A stretch of 64,000 bases of DNA. Source: Brachybacterium ginsengisoli. Its GTDB lineage: Bacteria; Actinomycetota; Actinomycetes; Actinomycetales; Dermabacteraceae. The stretch is from the NCBI RefSeq assembly GCF_002407065.1, contig NZ_CP023564.1, positions 1,116,001-1,180,000 on the forward strand. The letters are read 5' to 3'. Shown in pieces: positions 19,308 to 28,100 of the stretch (position 1 is its first letter; each line of letters begins with the position of its first letter). The notes beneath the pieces were generated by a model. It was not told the DNA's origin. It saw only the letters and a list, made by a program, of their open reading frames with translations, and searched no databases. The position numbers were made by a program, and so were the translations under genes.

Positions 19308-19700
19308 TCAGCGGATCGAGCAGCGCACGATCTCCGCCGAGACGGCCTCTCCCTGGGTGGAGATCTCGACGTGGTGGTCGCTCATGCGGGTCTTCTGCGC
19401 GGGGATCTCCTCCTCGACGAAGCCGACCTGTGCACGGCCCGCGTTGAGGGCCTGGATCGAGCAGGTCGCCTCGCGGCCCGGCTTCATCGTCACGCGGAAG
19501 TCCACGGCGATCGCGTCGTGCCCGACGTGCTTGTACGCGAGCACCTCCGAGCGGACCGGTGTGCTGCCGGCCTGGACCCCCACGAAGATCACGACGGCCA
19601 GGAACACCGCCGCGGCCAGGCCGATCAGCGCGCGCGAGGTCCGTCGGCCCACGAGCGGACCCCCATAGCGGTCCGCGCGGCGATCACTGGCAGCGTTCAT
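19308..19700 (-). CDS. DUF4307 membrane-anchored protein
   Basis: A 130-residue protein with a basic N terminus, one transmembrane helix (about 24-44, ALIGLAAAVFLAVVIFVGVQ) and an extracytoplasmic domain with two cysteines. The family is confined to actinobacteria and, as here, usually lies between greA and mca. No biochemical function is established; the conserved position hints at a link to mycothiol or envelope stress. Confidence 0.85.
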   Translation of the reverse strand: MNAASDRRADRYGGPLVGRRTSRALIGLAAAVFLAVVIFVGVQAGSTPVRSEVLAYKHVGHDAIAVDFRVTMKPGREATCSIQALNAGRAQVGFVEEEIPAQKTRMSDHHVEISTQGEAVSAEIVRCSIR

Positions 19701-19814
19701 GGGGCCAGTCTCCCAGATCGGTCCCGGGAGATTCCTCCGAGCGGCCGGTCAGACGGGTCACGGAGCCTCCCGCCGGGCGCTCCTCCCTCCCAGCCGCTGG
19801 CCCTCCAGGTGGCG

Positions 19815-19820
19815 TAGGAT
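19815..19820 (+). promoter_or_regulatory. -10 box for mca
   Basis: TAGGAT in the context GCGTAGGATCGGG, divergent from the DUF4307 gene. The mca GTG lies at 19911 with GAGGAG at 19901-19906, so the leader is about 85 bases. Confidence 0.4.
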
Positions 19821-19910
19821 CGGGCGCTGGTGCGTCCCGACCCGTCGCGTGCGCGAGACGTGCACCAGAACCGTGGGACCCCGCCCCTCCCGTCGTCTCC
19901 GAGGAGAACC

Positions 19911-20822
19911 GTGACCGTCCAGCTGCCCACCCCCGACGAAACCCTGCGGATGGTGGCCGTCCACGCGCACCCGGACGACGAGTCGTCCAAGGGTGCCGGG
20001 ACGACCGCGCGATACGCGCGCGAAGGCGTCCAGGTCACGGTCATCACCTGCACCGGCGGAGAGCGCGGGGACGTGCTGAACCCGCGTCTGCTCGACGACC
20101 CCTCGCTGACCGCCGAGACGCTGCCCGCCATCCGGCGCGCGGAGATGGCGCGCGCCCAGGAGATCCTCGGCGTGGACCACGAGTGGCTGGGGTTCATCGA
20201 CTCGGGCCTGCCCGAGGGCGATCCGCTGCCGCCGCTGCCGGCCGGAAGCTTTGCGACGATCGCCGTCGAGGAGGCGGCTCGCCCGCTGGTCGAGGCGGTG
20301 CGTCGGCTGCGCCCGCACGTGATGACCACGTACGACGAGAACGGCGGCTACCCGCACCCCGACCACATCCAGTCCCACCGGATCAGCGTCGCGGCGTTCG
20401 ACCTCGCCGCGGATCCGGCCTTCGCCCCGGAGCTCGGGGAGCCCTGGGAGGTCGCGAAGCTCTACTACATCAACGGCTTCCATCGGCAGCGGTTCTCCGC
20501 GGTGGCCCGTCATCTCCGCAATGCCGGGGCCCCGAACGAGGAGCTCGAGCAGATGATGGAGCGCTTCGACGAGTCCACGGATCGGCTGCTGACCACGCGG
20601 ATCGACGTCAAGGAGTTCCTCGCCGTGCGCGATGACGCCCTGCGCGCGCACGCCACCCAGGTGGATCCCGACGGACCGTTCTTCCGCATCACCCATGACG
20701 CCGAGATCTCCGCCTGGGGCACCGAGGACTACGAGCTGCACATCTCCCGCATCGGCGTGAAGCTGCCCGAGGACGACCTGTTCGCCGGGCTGCGCCACGA
20801 GACCGTGGAGGCCCGGGCATGA
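19911..20822 (+). CDS. mca: Mycothiol S-conjugate amidase
   Basis: Cleaves mycothiol conjugates of electrophiles to release a mercapturic acid and recycle GlcN-inositol. The 303-residue LmbE-fold metalloenzyme has zinc-site motifs H20-P-D-D and H149-P-D-H, and the Mca-type DENGGYPHPDHIQSH. It implies the host makes mycothiol. It resembles Mca rather than the deacetylase MshB by neighbourhood (greA, DUF4307, small membrane protein), though the two are related. The stop overlaps the next gene by 4 bases. Confidence 0.93.
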   Translation: MTVQLPTPDETLRMVAVHAHPDDESSKGAGTTARYAREGVQVTVITCTGGERGDVLNPRLLDDPSLTAETLPAIRRAEMARAQEILGVDHEWLGFIDSGLPEGDPLPPLPAGSFATIAVEEAARPLVEAVRRLRPHVMTTYDENGGYPHPDHIQSHRISVAAFDLAADPAFAPELGEPWEVAKLYYINGFHRQRFSAVARHLRNAGAPNEELEQMMERFDESTDRLLTTRIDVKEFLAVRDDALRAHATQVDPDGPFFRITHDAEISAWGTEDYELHISRIGVKLPEDDLFAGLRHETVEARA

Positions 20823-21268
20823 ACGGCACCGGAATCGTCCTCGCCCTCGGCGAGCTGATGGCCGACCCCAGCCCCTCCGACGGCGGGGAGTTCAACTCCG
20901 TCTCCGTCTCACCGGGGCTGCCGGGCTTCCTGGCGATGTTCGTGCTCGCCGTGGCGGTCGTGCTGCTGGCGATCGACATGACCCGCCGCACCCGGCGCGT
21001 GCAGGCCCGGGCGCGTGTGCACGAGCGGATGGCGGCCGAGGACCGCGAGCGCGAGGTCGCGGCGCAGGGGAGCGACGACGAGTCGACGTCGGCCGACGAG
21101 GACGCGCAGGATGCCGAGGGCGAGACGACGCCGCAGACCCCGGTCGAGCCGCCGTCGGCCGCCGAGGCCTCGACGCTCGAGGAGCCGGTGGACGAGGACG
21201 GCCACTCCTCCGGCCCGGGCGCGACGCCCGCCGGTGCGGACGACTCGCCCTCCGACGACCAGCGCTGA
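20819..21268 (+). CDS. Small membrane protein translationally coupled to mca
   Basis: A 149-residue protein with one transmembrane helix at about 37-55 (FLAMFVLAVAVVLLAIDM), a basic juxtamembrane stretch and a long acidic Asp/Glu/Pro/Ser tail. It overlaps mca by four bases (ATGA). A small protein in this position follows mca in other actinobacteria. No function is known; a scaffold or anchoring role is only a guess. Confidence 0.75.
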   Translation: MNGTGIVLALGELMADPSPSDGGEFNSVSVSPGLPGFLAMFVLAVAVVLLAIDMTRRTRRVQARARVHERMAAEDREREVAAQGSDDESTSADEDAQDAEGETTPQTPVEPPSAAEASTLEEPVDEDGHSSGPGATPAGADDSPSDDQR

Positions 21269-21304
21269 GCGGGGCGCAGCCCACCAGCGCTGAGCGGGGC
21301 GCAT

Positions 21305-21334
21305 GCCTGCGGCTGCAGCCCTGCGGCCGCAGGC
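21305..21334. terminator. Stem-loop between convergent genes, preceded by a short direct repeat
   Basis: GCCTGCGGC at 21305-21313 pairs with GCCGCAGGC at 21326-21334. Just upstream ACCAGCGCTGAGCGGGGCGC occurs twice, 27 bases apart, the first copy covering the stop codon of the small membrane protein. Confidence 0.65.
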
Positions 21335-21335
21335 C

Positions 21336-22214
21336 TCAGAGGACGGCGACGGCGACCGCGGCGAAGTGACACCCGAAGCCGATCAGCGTGCCGGCATGGA
21401 AGATCTCGTGGAAGCCGAACCAGGCCGGTGACGGGTTGGGTCGCTTGAGCGCGTACATGACCGCCCCCGCGGTGTAGGCGAGGCCGCCGATCGCGAGCAG
21501 CCAGACCACGGCCCAGCCGCCGGAGGCCTGCAGCTGCGGCATGTAGAAGACGGCCACCCAGCCCAGCGCGATGTACGCGGGCACGTAGATCCAGCGCGGC
21601 GCTCCGGTCCAGAACAGCCGGAAGCACACGCCGAGGGCGGCGCCGATCCAGGCGATGAGCAGCAAGGTGCGGGCGGGGCGCGGCTCGAGCAGCGCGGCGG
21701 CGATCGGCGTGTAGGTGCCGGCGATGATCAGGAAGATGTTCGCGTGGTCGAAGCGTCGCAGCATGATCGCCCGCTGCGGGGTCCAGGTGCCGCGGTGGTA
21801 GACGGCGCTGATGCCGAAGAGCATCGAGGCGGTGAGGACGAACACCGCGCACGCCAGGCGGATCGGCAGGCTCTCGCCGACCGCCACCAGCAGCAGCCCG
21901 ATCACCAGCGTGGTGGGGAAGGCGATGAGGTGGAGCATGCCGCGCAGGCGGGGCTTGGGCAGCTGCAGGCCCAGCTGGGTGGCCCTGCGCGCCATCGCAC
22001 GGGTCAGGGTGCGCGGGGCGAAGGGGAAGTTCTCGGCGGTGGGCAGGTCGTCGTCGCCCGGCAGCGCGGTGCCGCCGCTCTCCGCCACCGCGCCGGTGGT
22101 CTCGGCGGCCGCGCGGGCTGCGCGTCCGTCGGGGCCGTCGTGCCCTGCGGCGTCCTGCGGTGCGGCGTCCCCGCCGCGGCGCGGGTCGGTGTCATGGGGG
22201 AGTGCGGAACTCAT
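21336..22214 (-). CDS. Hemolysin III / PAQR-family membrane protein
   Basis: A 292-residue protein with a ~80-residue polar N-terminal extension and then seven hydrophobic segments. Family residues are visible: SAVYHRGTW, RRFDHANIFLIIAGTYTP and, near the end, FHEIFHAGTLIGFGCHF, giving the conserved Ser/His/Asp metal-site residues of the CREST/PAQR fold. TrhA members act in membrane-energetics homeostasis in E. coli; a true hemolysin role is unlikely. It is divergent from the prenyltransferase gene, as Rv1085c/Rv1086 are. Confidence 0.9.
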   Translation of the reverse strand: MSSALPHDTDPRRGGDAAPQDAAGHDGPDGRAARAAAETTGAVAESGGTALPGDDDLPTAENFPFAPRTLTRAMARRATQLGLQLPKPRLRGMLHLIAFPTTLVIGLLLVAVGESLPIRLACAVFVLTASMLFGISAVYHRGTWTPQRAIMLRRFDHANIFLIIAGTYTPIAAALLEPRPARTLLLIAWIGAALGVCFRLFWTGAPRWIYVPAYIALGWVAVFYMPQLQASGGWAVVWLLAIGGLAYTAGAVMYALKRPNPSPAWFGFHEIFHAGTLIGFGCHFAAVAVAVL

Positions 22215-22435
22215 GGGGCGACACTAACCTACGCGGCCGTAAGTTAGTGGTGGGAGTGCTGTGCCGATCCGGTGTCGATTTGCTCTGATCGTCAGGCCGG
22301 GGCGGGAGCGTCATCGATAATGGGAGGAGCGGCACGGCGACGTCGGCCGCGACGCACTGCATCCGGCGGAGCGCGTCGGGCCCGAGGGTTCGGAGCGTGG
22401 CGCCGTGGTGACCGGCACGAGGGAGGGAGGCTGCG

Positions 22436-23194
22436 ATGGTCGACGACGGCCTTCTGTACCGCGTCTACGAACGGCGGCTCGCCCGCGAGCTGGAGAGCTT
22501 CGCGCTCCCGCAGCACCTCGGCGTGATCGTCGACGGCAACCGCCGCTGGGCGAAGGAAGCCGGGGAGAGCACGGAGCACGGGCATCGCGCCGGCGCCGCG
22601 AAGATCCTCGAGCTCCTCTCCTGGTGCGACGGTCTCGACATCCCGCTGGTCACCGTCTGGATGCTGTCCACGGACAACCTCCGCCGCCCGCCCGAGGAGC
22701 TCGCCGCCCTGTACGGGATCATCGGCAGCACCATCGAGGGGATCATCGAGGCCGGCTACCGCGTGCGGCTGACCGGCAACCCCGAGGCGCTCCCGGAGTC
22801 GATGCGCGCAGACATCTCGCGCGCCCAGGAGCGGGCCTCGCTGGAATCCCGGCTGACCGTCAACGTGGCCATCGGCTACGGCGGCCGCGAGGAGATCGTC
22901 GACGCCGTCCGCGAGCTGGTGCGGGATCTCGCCGACCAGGGTCGCTCCGGCGCGGACATCGCCGAGGCGATCAGCGTGGACTCCATCGCCGAGCACCTCT
23001 ACACCCGGGGCCAGCCCGATCCGGACCTCATCATCCGCACCTCCGGCGAGCAGCGGCTCTCGGGGTTCCTGCTGTGGCAGTCCGTGCATTCCGAGTACTG
23101 GTTCTGCGAGACCTACTGGCCCGGGTTCCGCCGCATCGACCTGCTGCGCGCCCTGCGCGACTTCTGCCGCCGGGAGCGCCGCTTCGGCTCCTGA
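22436..23194 (+). CDS. Short-chain cis-prenyltransferase (isoprenyl transferase)
   Basis: A 252-residue UppS-fold enzyme that condenses isopentenyl diphosphate onto an allylic diphosphate. The catalytic Asp is D33 in VDGNRRWAKEAGE; downstream are STDNLRRP and the C-terminal RTSGEQRLSGFLLWQS. The second residue after DGN is Arg where long-chain UppS enzymes have Gly, and the gene sits next to hemolysin III as Rv1086 (Z-farnesyl diphosphate synthase) does. I therefore favour a Z-FPP-type product, but decaprenyl or undecaprenyl synthesis is not excluded. Confidence 0.88.
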   Translation: MVDDGLLYRVYERRLARELESFALPQHLGVIVDGNRRWAKEAGESTEHGHRAGAAKILELLSWCDGLDIPLVTVWMLSTDNLRRPPEELAALYGIIGSTIEGIIEAGYRVRLTGNPEALPESMRADISRAQERASLESRLTVNVAIGYGGREEIVDAVRELVRDLADQGRSGADIAEAISVDSIAEHLYTRGQPDPDLIIRTSGEQRLSGFLLWQSVHSEYWFCETYWPGFRRIDLLRALRDFCRRERRFGS

Positions 23195-23270
23195 GGGGGA
23201 GCCGCGGAAGAAGTGCGAACACTCCCGTCGGCCTCCCCGGCAGACCCTGTGACCGGTGGCACACTGAGGG

Positions 23271-23298
23271 CATCGGGAGTCCGGCAGAACTCCCGATG
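23271..23298. terminator. Stem-loop after the prenyltransferase gene
   Basis: CATCGGGAGT (23271-23280) and ACTCCCGATG (23289-23298) form a perfect 10-bp stem with an 8-base loop, 76 bases after the stop codon. Confidence 0.75.
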
Positions 23299-23362
23299 AC
23301 GATCGGGTGAACGTCGGCCCCGCATCCTGTGGGGCTCGCCCGACGGCGGGTGCCGACGCGGT

Positions 23363-23368
23363 TAGGGT
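23363..23368 (+). promoter_or_regulatory. -10 box for phoH
   Basis: TAGGGT in the context GGTTAGGGTCC. The ATG at 23400 has GGGAGG at 23389-23394, giving a leader of about 25 bases. Confidence 0.4.
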
Positions 23369-23399
23369 CCAGGCATCCGCGCGATTCCGGGAGGCTCCC

Positions 23400-24860
23400 A
23401 TGGACGAGACGACCATTGCCCGCGAGACGATGCCCGCCGACGGTGAGACCGCATCGTTCCGAACCACCCAGCGGGCGGAGGTGATCGGAGCCGCGAATCC
23501 CGACGGCGCACCGGTGGTGCCCTCGCTGCTGCCCGGCGCCGCGCAGCAGATGCTGGCCGAGGTGGAGACCGGGGTGATCACCTACGTGCTGGACACCTCC
23601 GTGCTGCTCTCGGACCCCCTGTCCCTGCATCGCTTCGCCGAGCACGACATCGTGCTGCCGATCGTGGTGATCACCGAGCTCGAGGCGAAACGCCATCACC
23701 CGGACCTCGGCTACTTCGCCCGCCAGGCCCTGCGGATCCTCGACGACCTGCGCGAGCAGCACGGCAATCTCGCCCAGCCGCTCCCGATCGGCAAGGACGG
23801 CGGGCACGTGCACGTCGAGCTCAACCACATGAGCCCCGCCTCGCTGCCGGACGGCTTCCGCCTCGGCGACAACGACACCCGCATCCTCGCCGTCGCGAAG
23901 AACCTCCAGCTCGAGGGCAAGAACGTGGTGCTCGTGTCGAAGGATCTGCCGATGCGCATCAAGGCCTCGGCCTCGGGCGTCCATGCCGAGGAGTACCGGG
24001 CGGAGCTGGCCCGCGACCGCGGCTACACCGGCATGGTCAGCACCGCCGTGGACGAGCAGACCATGACCGACCTCTACGACGGCCAGAGCGTCGAGATCCC
24101 CGAGGTCGCCCACCACCCCGTCCACACAGGACTGACCATCACCAGCCCGCGCGGATCGGCACTGGGGCGCGTGACCCGGGACAAGCAGGTCACGCTGGTC
24201 CAGGGCGACCAGACCGTGTTCGGGATCGCCGGGCGCTCCGCCGAGCAGCGGGTCGCGATCGACCTGCTGCAGGACGAGTCCGTCGGCATCGTCTCCCTCG
24301 GCGGCCGCGCCGGCACCGGCAAGAGCGCCCTCGCGCTGTGCGCAGGCCTCGAGGCGGTGCTCGAGCGACGCACCCAACGCCGGATCATGGTGTTCCGCCC
24401 GCTGTTCGCCGTGGGCGGGCAGGAGCTCGGCTACCTGCCCGGTGACCAGGGCGAGAAGATGGGGCCATGGGGCCAGGCGGTGTTCGACACCCTGGGGTCG
24501 ATGGTCTCGCAGAACGTCATCGACGAGGTGCTCTCGCGCGGCATGCTCGAGGTGCTCCCGCTGACCCACATCCGCGGCCGCTCCCTGCACGACGCCTTCG
24601 TGATCGTCGACGAGGCGCAGTCCCTCGAGCGGAACGTGCTGCTGACCATGCTCTCCCGCATCGGCCAGAACTCGCGGGTGGTCCTCACCCACGACATCGC
24701 CCAGCGCGACAACCTCCGCATCGGCCGCTACGACGGCATCGCCTCCGTGGTCGAGGCCCTCAAGGAGAAGGAGCTGTTCGCCCACGTGACGCTGCAGCGC
24801 TCCGAGCGGTCCAAGGTGGCGGAGCTGGTCACCCACGTGCTGGACGAGCCGATCCCCTGA
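23400..24860 (+). CDS. phoH2: PhoH-family protein with PIN domain (PhoH2 type)
   Basis: A 486-residue fusion of an N-terminal PIN ribonuclease domain ([12 protein letters not shown], catalytic Asp near residue 65, then [15 protein letters not shown]) and a C-terminal PhoH ATPase with Walker [14 protein letters not shown] near residue 302 and Walker [13 protein letters not shown] at D404. PhoH2 proteins are described as sequence-specific RNA helicase/RNases linked in mycobacteria to a short upstream antitoxin-like gene; I see no such gene here. The start at 23400 has GGGAGG upstream. Its location agrees with mycobacterial Rv1095. Confidence 0.9.
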   Translation: MDETTIARETMPADGETASFRTTQRAEVIGAANPDGAPVVPSLLPGAAQQMLAEVETGVITYVLDTSVLLSDPLSLHRFAEHDIVLPIVVITELEAKRHHPDLGYFARQALRILDDLREQHGNLAQPLPIGKDGGHVHVELNHMSPASLPDGFRLGDNDTRILAVAKNLQLEGKNVVLVSKDLPMRIKASASGVHAEEYRAELARDRGYTGMVSTAVDEQTMTDLYDGQSVEIPEVAHHPVHTGLTITSPRGSALGRVTRDKQVTLVQGDQTVFGIAGRSAEQRVAIDLLQDESVGIVSLGGRAGTGKSALALCAGLEAVLERRTQRRIMVFRPLFAVGGQELGYLPGDQGEKMGPWGQAVFDTLGSMVSQNVIDEVLSRGMLEVLPLTHIRGRSLHDAFVIVDEAQSLERNVLLTMLSRIGQNSRVVLTHDIAQRDNLRIGRYDGIASVVEALKEKELFAHVTLQRSERSKVAELVTHVLDEPIP

Positions 24861-24897
24861 GGGGTGCGGCGGGGTCGGGCCGCGGCGGAGTCGGGGT

Positions 24898-25027
24898 CGG
24901 GCCCGCCCCGAGCCCGGCCCAGCCCGGCCACGCCTCGCCTCGCCCGGCCTCGCCCCGCCCGGCCTCGCCTCGCCCGGCCTCGCCTCGTCCCGCCCGGCCA
25001 CGCCTCGCCTCGCCCGGCCTCGCCCCG
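24898..25027. repeat. Degenerate CGCCTCGCCCGGC-type tandem repeat in a gene-free gap
   Basis: About 130 bases of nearly pure G+C built from CGCCTCGCCCGGC-like units; a ~30-base segment starting CCACGCCTCGCCTCGCC occurs twice (from about 24929 and 24992). It follows phoH closely. The stretch 24861-25210 holds no supportable gene, only this repeat and the palindrome at 25043. Confidence 0.75.
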
Positions 25028-25042
25028 CGGTGCGCTCATGGA

Positions 25043-25098
25043 ATGGCGTATAGCGACGAGAGGTGGCTATATAGCCACCTCTCGTCGCTATACGCCAT
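25043..25098. repeat. Perfect 56-bp palindrome (repeat copy A)
   Basis: The 28 bases from 25043 (starting ATGGCGTATAGCGACG) are exactly complementary to those ending at 25098, with no loop and the centre at GGCTAT|ATAGCC. Diverged copies align without gaps at 26211 and 26386. Read as codons the repeat opens with ATG and gives MAYSDERWLYSHLSSLYAI followed shortly by TGA, on both strands, because the element is symmetric. It could be a REP-like or MITE-like element, a protein-binding site or a terminator. Confidence 0.95.
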
Positions 25099-25210
25099 CG
25101 CGTGACAGGCCTGCTCGGCGTCGTGGCGACCGGTCCTCCCCAGGCCGTGGCCGTCCACAGCGGTCGCGGCCAGGCCGGCCGGGCCGGCGCACCGGTGGTG
25201 AGATCCCGGC

Positions 25211-26131
25211 ATGGAGATCAAGGGAGTGATCCTCGCGTCGGGGCTGAAGCTGGTGGAGCCAGATCCTCGCCGTCGTCGGCGGCTGCTCCGTGACGGCACG
25301 ATCCGCCGCGTGGGGCAGTGGTACGTGAGTGCCGAGGCTCCCGCAGATCTGGTGGCCCTGCTCGAGCTCGAGCTCCGCCCCACCTGTCTGGACGCCTCTG
25401 CCCTGCACGGTCTCTGGATTCCGCTGGCGAGCGGCGTCCACGCCTTCCGGCCGCGGGCCGTGGTGTCTCCAGAGCCGGCCCCGCAGGTTCTGCAGATCCG
25501 GCGTTTGCTCGACCCGGAGTCGGGAGTGCTGGTGCCGCCGCCGGAACTCGTCGAGGGAGAACGGCGTCGGGCGGCGCAGCCGGTCGTGCTGCATCGCCCG
25601 CACCTGCGCACCTGGCCGGATGACGATCCTGTTCCCGACCTTCTGCAGGTGCTGGACCACGCGGCTCGCTGCCTCCCAACCGTCAAGGCGGCCATTCTCA
25701 TCGAATCCGCGCTGAACCAGGGCAAGCTCACCCGGCCGGACCTGTCGCATCTCCTCGAGGGCCTTCCGCAGAAGCATCGGATACCGCTGTTGAGGGTGCG
25801 GTCCGATGCGCAGTCCGGCACGGAGACGGCGGTGCGCTGGTGGCTGGAGGAGCGGGGCGTGAGGGTGCGCGGTCAGGTTCGGCTCGCTGCGCGGATCCGG
25901 GTCGACCTGCTGGTGGGCACCAACTGGGTGATCGAATGCGACAGCCGACGCTTCCATGACGATCCCGACCGGTACCGAGAGGACCGCCGGCGTGACCTCG
26001 CGCTGGCGTCCCGTGGATACCGGGTCACCAGGCTCACCTGGGAGCAGGTGTTCCTGGAGTGGGAGGCGACCGAGCGGATGCTGCGATCCATGCTGCACCG
26101 GCGCGAGCATCGGCAGGTGCTTCGCGCGTGA
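25211..26131 (+). CDS. DUF559-type nuclease-like protein with AbiEi-like N-terminal wHTH
   Basis: A 306-residue protein. Residues ~1-40 (LLRDGTIRRVGQWYVSAEAP) look like the winged-helix AbiEi_4 antitoxin head seen in many actinobacterial proteins. The C-terminal ~110 residues are DUF559, a Vsr-like PD-(D/E)XK fold, with RVDLLVGTNWVIECDSRRFH and YREDRRRDLALASRGYRVTR carrying the acidic and Lys/Arg positions expected of the site; the middle Lys is replaced by Asp/Ser around ECDS, so catalysis is uncertain. It is flanked on both sides by copies of a 56-bp palindromic repeat, which suggests a mobile or repeat-associated unit. Confidence 0.75.
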   Translation: MEIKGVILASGLKLVEPDPRRRRRLLRDGTIRRVGQWYVSAEAPADLVALLELELRPTCLDASALHGLWIPLASGVHAFRPRAVVSPEPAPQVLQIRRLLDPESGVLVPPPELVEGERRRAAQPVVLHRPHLRTWPDDDPVPDLLQVLDHAARCLPTVKAAILIESALNQGKLTRPDLSHLLEGLPQKHRIPLLRVRSDAQSGTETAVRWWLEERGVRVRGQVRLAARIRVDLLVGTNWVIECDSRRFHDDPDRYREDRRRDLALASRGYRVTRLTWEQVFLEWEATERMLRSMLHRREHRQVLRA

Positions 26132-26210
26132 CCGCCGATGTCGAGCTGGGACGGCCGGTGGTCGGTCGGACTGGTGGTGGCTCACCACCTCGGGCGGCAG
26201 GTGTCAGGGG

Positions 26211-26317
26211 ATGGCCTATAGCGACGGGAGGTGGCTATATCGCCAGCTCGCGTCGCCATGCGCCAGTCCGTGACGCAGCACGCCGGAATCGGGGCTGCCG
26301 GGGGCGTGGCCGAGGGG
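26211..26317. repeat. 107-bp repeat copy B containing a diverged 56-bp palindrome
   Basis: The first 56 bases align without gaps to the perfect palindrome at 25043 but are only imperfectly symmetric. They encode, from ATG to TGA, MAYSDGRWLYRQLASPCASP. The following ~50 bases (to CGAGGGG) are shared with copy C. B and C differ at 2 of 107 positions. Confidence 0.9.
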
Positions 26318-26385
26318 CTTTGCTGGGCGTGCCCAAGGCGCTCCGCTGGAGCGGGGAGCCCGCTGGGAGCGTCAGGCGTCGCGCG

Positions 26386-26492
26386 ATGGCCTATAGCGAC
26401 GAGGGGTGGCTATATCGCCAGCTCGCGTCGCCATGCGCCAGTCCGTGACGCAGCACGCCGGAATCGGGGCTGCCGGGGGCGTGGCCGAGGGG
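26386..26492. repeat. 107-bp repeat copy C, direct repeat of copy B
   Basis: Starts 175 bases after copy B and is 105/107 identical to it, so this is a recent tandem duplication. Encodes MAYSDEGWLYRQLASPCASP from ATG to TGA. The stretch 26132-26584 holds no gene apart from these repeats and the fumC terminator. Confidence 0.9.
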
Positions 26493-26515
26493 AACTGCCG
26501 GGCCCGGGCATGACG

Positions 26516-26548
26516 ACGGGGCGCCCCACCGCTGGTGGGACGCCCCGT
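26516..26548 (-). terminator. Terminator of fumC
   Basis: ACGGGGCGCCCCACC (26516-26530) pairs with GGTGGGACGCCCCGT (26534-26548), 14 of 15 pairs, loop GCT. It lies 37 bases past the fumC stop codon on the minus strand. Confidence 0.75.
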
Positions 26549-26584
26549 GCAGGTCCGGTCGGAGCCTATGCGCCGAGCCTCGGA

Positions 26585-28000
26585 TCAGGCCTTCGGCGCG
26601 GTCATGGAGAGGACGTCGAGCGCCGAGTCGAGCTGCTCCTCGGTGAGCTCGCCGCGCTCCACGAAGCCGAGCGCCACGACGGCCTCGCGCACGGAGATGC
26701 GCTCGGCGACGGCGTGCTTCGCGATCTTCGCGGCGGACTCGTAGCCGATCAGCTTGTTCAACGGGGTGACGATCGAGGGGGAGGCCTCGGCGTAGAAGCG
26801 GGCCTTCTCCTCGTTGGCGACCAGGCCGTCGACGGTCTTGTCGGCGAGCGCGGTGGAGGCGTTCGCGAGCAGGCGGATCGACTCCAGCAGGCTCGTGCCC
26901 ATGAGCGGGATCTGCACGTTCAGCTCGAAGGAGCCCTGCGCACCGCCCCAGGCGATCGCCGCGTCGTTGCCCACGATCTTCGCGCACACCATGAGCACGG
27001 CCTCGGGGATGACGGGGTTGACCTTGCCGGGCATGATCGAGGAGCCGGGCTGGAGGTCCGGGATCGCGATCTCGCCCAGGCCGGTGTTGGGGCCGGAGCC
27101 CATCCAGCGCAGGTCGTTGCAGATCTTCGTGAGGGAGACGGCGATGGTGCGCAGCGCACCGGACATCTCCACGAGGCCGTCGCGGTTGGACTGCGCCTCG
27201 AAGTGGTCGCGCGCCTCGGTCAGCGGCAGGGAGGTCTGCTCGACGAGGTTCGCGATGACCTTCTGCGGGAAGCCGATCGGGGTGTTGATGCCGGTGCCCA
27301 CGGCGGTGCCGCCCTGGGGGACCTCGGCCGTGCGGGGCAGGGCCGCCTCGACGCGCTCGATGCCGTAGCGGATGGAAGCCGCGTAGCCGCCGAACTCCTG
27401 GCCCAGGGTCACGGGGGTCGCGTCCATGAGGTGGGTGCGGCCGGACTTCACGACCGCCTTCCACGCCTCGGCCTTCTTCTCGAGGGACTCCGCGAGGTGC
27501 GCGAGGGCGGGGAGCAGCTGCTCGACGACGCCCTGCGTGACCGCGACGTGCACGGAGGTGGGGAACACGTCGTTGCTGGACTGCGAGCAGTTCACGTGGT
27601 CGTTGGGGTGGGTCTCGGTGCCGGCGTTCGTGGCGAGGGTCGCGAGCACCTCGTTCATGTTCATGTTCGAGCTGGTGCCCGAGCCGGTCTGGTAGGTGTC
27701 CACCGGGAACTGGTCGTCGTAGTCGCCGGCGATCACGGAGTCCGCAGCGACGACGATCGCATCGGCGATGGTCCCGTCGAGGACCCCGAGCTCCTTGTTG
27801 GCGCGGGCGGCGGCCTTCTTCACCTGGGCGAGCGCATGGATGTGCGCGGGCTCGAGGCCCTGGCCGGAGATCGGGAAGTTCTCCACCGCACGCTGGGTCT
27901 GCGCCCGGTACAGGGCCGCGGCGGGCACGCGGACCTCGCCCATGGTGTCGTGCTCGATGCGGTAGCCGTCCTGCTGCGCGGCGGGCGTGGACTGGGTCAT
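26585..28000 (-). CDS. fumC: Class II fumarate hydratase
   Basis: Hydrates fumarate to malate in the TCA cycle. The 471-residue protein carries [46 protein letters not shown] and the signature loop [11 protein letters not shown] at about 319-329. The ATG at 28000 has GAGGAGG upstream. In M. tuberculosis fumC is followed upstream by glpX and DUF4245; here a pfkB gene takes the glpX position. Confidence 0.97.
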   Translation of the reverse strand: MTQSTPAAQQDGYRIEHDTMGEVRVPAAALYRAQTQRAVENFPISGQGLEPAHIHALAQVKKAAARANKELGVLDGTIADAIVVAADSVIAGDYDDQFPVDTYQTGSGTSSNMNMNEVLATLATNAGTETHPNDHVNCSQSSNDVFPTSVHVAVTQGVVEQLLPALAHLAESLEKKAEAWKAVVKSGRTHLMDATPVTLGQEFGGYAASIRYGIERVEAALPRTAEVPQGGTAVGTGINTPIGFPQKVIANLVEQTSLPLTEARDHFEAQSNRDGLVEMSGALRTIAVSLTKICNDLRWMGSGPNTGLGEIAIPDLQPGSSIMPGKVNPVIPEAVLMVCAKIVGNDAAIAWGGAQGSFELNVQIPLMGTSLLESIRLLANASTALADKTVDGLVANEEKARFYAEASPSIVTPLNKLIGYESAAKIAKHAVAERISVREAVVALGFVERGELTEEQLDSALDVLSMTAPKA

Positions 28001-28100
28001 GAGATGGCCTCCTCAGGTCGTGGTTCGGTGGTCAGGAAGACGGGGAGTCGGGGGCGCGGGGCGGCCCGGAAAGGTGCTGGTGCTCGCTCCCGCGACGGGG

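Noticed and set aside
24898-25027. CRISPR-like or protein-coding interpretation of the GC-rich repeat
   Set aside because: No regular spacer pattern and no conserved frame; it is low-complexity tandem sequence.
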